Source: an uncultured Bacillaceae bacterium (GTDB lineage Bacteria; Bacillota; Bacilli; Bacillales; Bacillaceae_L). From it: DNA of 64,000 nucleotides. A program made the translations under genes and the position numbers. The stretch covers positions 62,001 through 126,000 of the forward strand of contig CANMHG010000008.1 of assembly GCA_947497585.1 (NCBI GenBank). Reading direction: 5' to 3'. Shown piece after piece: positions 63,753 through 64,000 of this stretch. Below the pieces are notes generated by a model. It was not told the origin of the DNA and made no database searches. It worked only from the letters and a program-made list of their open reading frames with translations. Positions within the stretch are counted from its first letter, which is position 1. Every line of letters begins with the position of its first letter.

Positions 63753-63790
63753 AAAGAGCTGCTAGATATTTAAATCTGGCAGCTTATTCT
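63753..63790. terminator. Bidirectional terminator between the radical SAM gene and fnr
   Basis: AGCTGCTAGAT, loop ATTTAA and ATCTGGCAGCT pair over 11 bp (one G-U), flanked by A-rich and T-rich bases. The end overlaps the fnr stop codon. Confidence 0.85.
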
Positions 63791-64000
63791 ATACTACAAA
63801 TGATAGCAGGACAACCTTCACAGTTTATCTCTTTTTTCAAATAGTCTAAATCATGTATCATTATCTTTCCTTTTGAAATTGAGATAATGTTATTTTTTCG
63901 AAGCTCATTTAACATGCGGTTCGTGCTCTCACGTGTAGTTGCACAAAAGTTTGCTAATTCTTGATTTGTTAAGTGAAGATTGATTAAGATGCCATCGTCT
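63784..64000 (-). CDS. fnr: Anaerobic regulator Fnr, C-terminal part (gene runs off the window)
   Basis: The last 71-72 residues of a Crp/Fnr regulator. The winged helix shows HLTNQELANFCATTRESTNRML with a recognition helix, RKNNIISISKGKIMIHDL, and a C-terminal CEGCPAIIC. The Cys-x2-Cys-x4-Cys tail is the hallmark of Bacillus-type Fnr, where three Cys bind a [4Fe-4S] cluster. Under low oxygen it activates promoters with TGTGA-N6-TCACA boxes, three of which are in this window. The 5' part is outside the window. Confidence 0.92.
   Translation of the reverse strand, partial: DDGILINLHLTNQELANFCATTRESTNRMLNELRKNNIISISKGKIMIHDLDYLKKEINCEGCPAIICSIE

Overview
The window is chromosomal DNA from a low-GC, endospore-forming Bacillaceae bacterium. 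Support comes from a complete gerPA-F spore-coat permeability cluster, a Spo0E-type phosphatase, AddAB recombination, a sporulation-type asparagine synthetase, an S-box riboswitch before methionine genes, strong AGGAGG ribosome sites with frequent TTG/GTG starts, and a gene order recalling the yis/yit regions of Bacillus subtilis (addBA-gerP-yisI-yisK-yisL-yisN-asnO-yisQ, then yitJ-yitK-yitL-yitT-yitU-yitV-yitW). Species is not resolved.

Layout. 1-5.1 kb: truncated Zn/Cd-type P1B ATPase, an HpaB-like flavin monooxygenase, a DUF2269 membrane protein and an MFS transporter. 5.2-12.5 kb: addB-addA. 12.6-16.5 kb: a Gly/Tyr-rich probable coat protein where B. subtilis has sbcDC, the gerP operon, a DUF418 membrane protein and a Spo0E-like gene. 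16.9-24.5 kb: a c-di-GMP-I riboswitch followed by a DUF192 gene and a complete Gram-positive Tad/Flp pilus operon (flp, tadV, tadE, tadG, cpaB, tadZ, tadA, tadB, tadC). 24.5-35 kb: YisK-like FAH protein, rocD, yisL, a FIST-PAS-GGDEF-EAL protein, a DUF2777-like gene, asnO and a MATE transporter. 35.5-43.8 kb: a maltodextrin locus in which an intracellular GH13/CBM34 glucosidase diverges from malEFG, a membrane-anchored amylase and a LacI-type regulator. 44-52.6 kb: SDR, GNAT, metH and yitJ under an S-box, YajQ and CvfB/YitL. 52.8-58.7 kb: yit-like housekeeping genes and several very small genes. 58.8-64 kb: an anaerobic module (two DUF59 genes, a heme-copper-oxidase-I-like membrane protein, three DUF2249 proteins, mobA, a radical SAM/SPASM protein) ending in a truncated fnr gene.

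The most interesting points are as follows. (i) The riboswitch in front of the pilus operon has a visible alternative pairing that excludes its terminator. The window also encodes a probable c-di-GMP phosphodiesterase with a dead GGDEF site and a YajQ protein. (ii) Three near-perfect Fnr palindromes each lie exactly 41.5 bp from the inferred start point of a promoter beside fnr itself, and one of these promoters also carries a Fur-like box over its -10. (iii) At least seven copies of a GC-rich palindromic intergenic repeat occur, mostly between convergent genes, and two of them carry the same nested hairpin module. (iv) A small array of TTTATCGGTC motifs is spaced every two helical turns. All functional calls come from reading the sequence; no database search was run.
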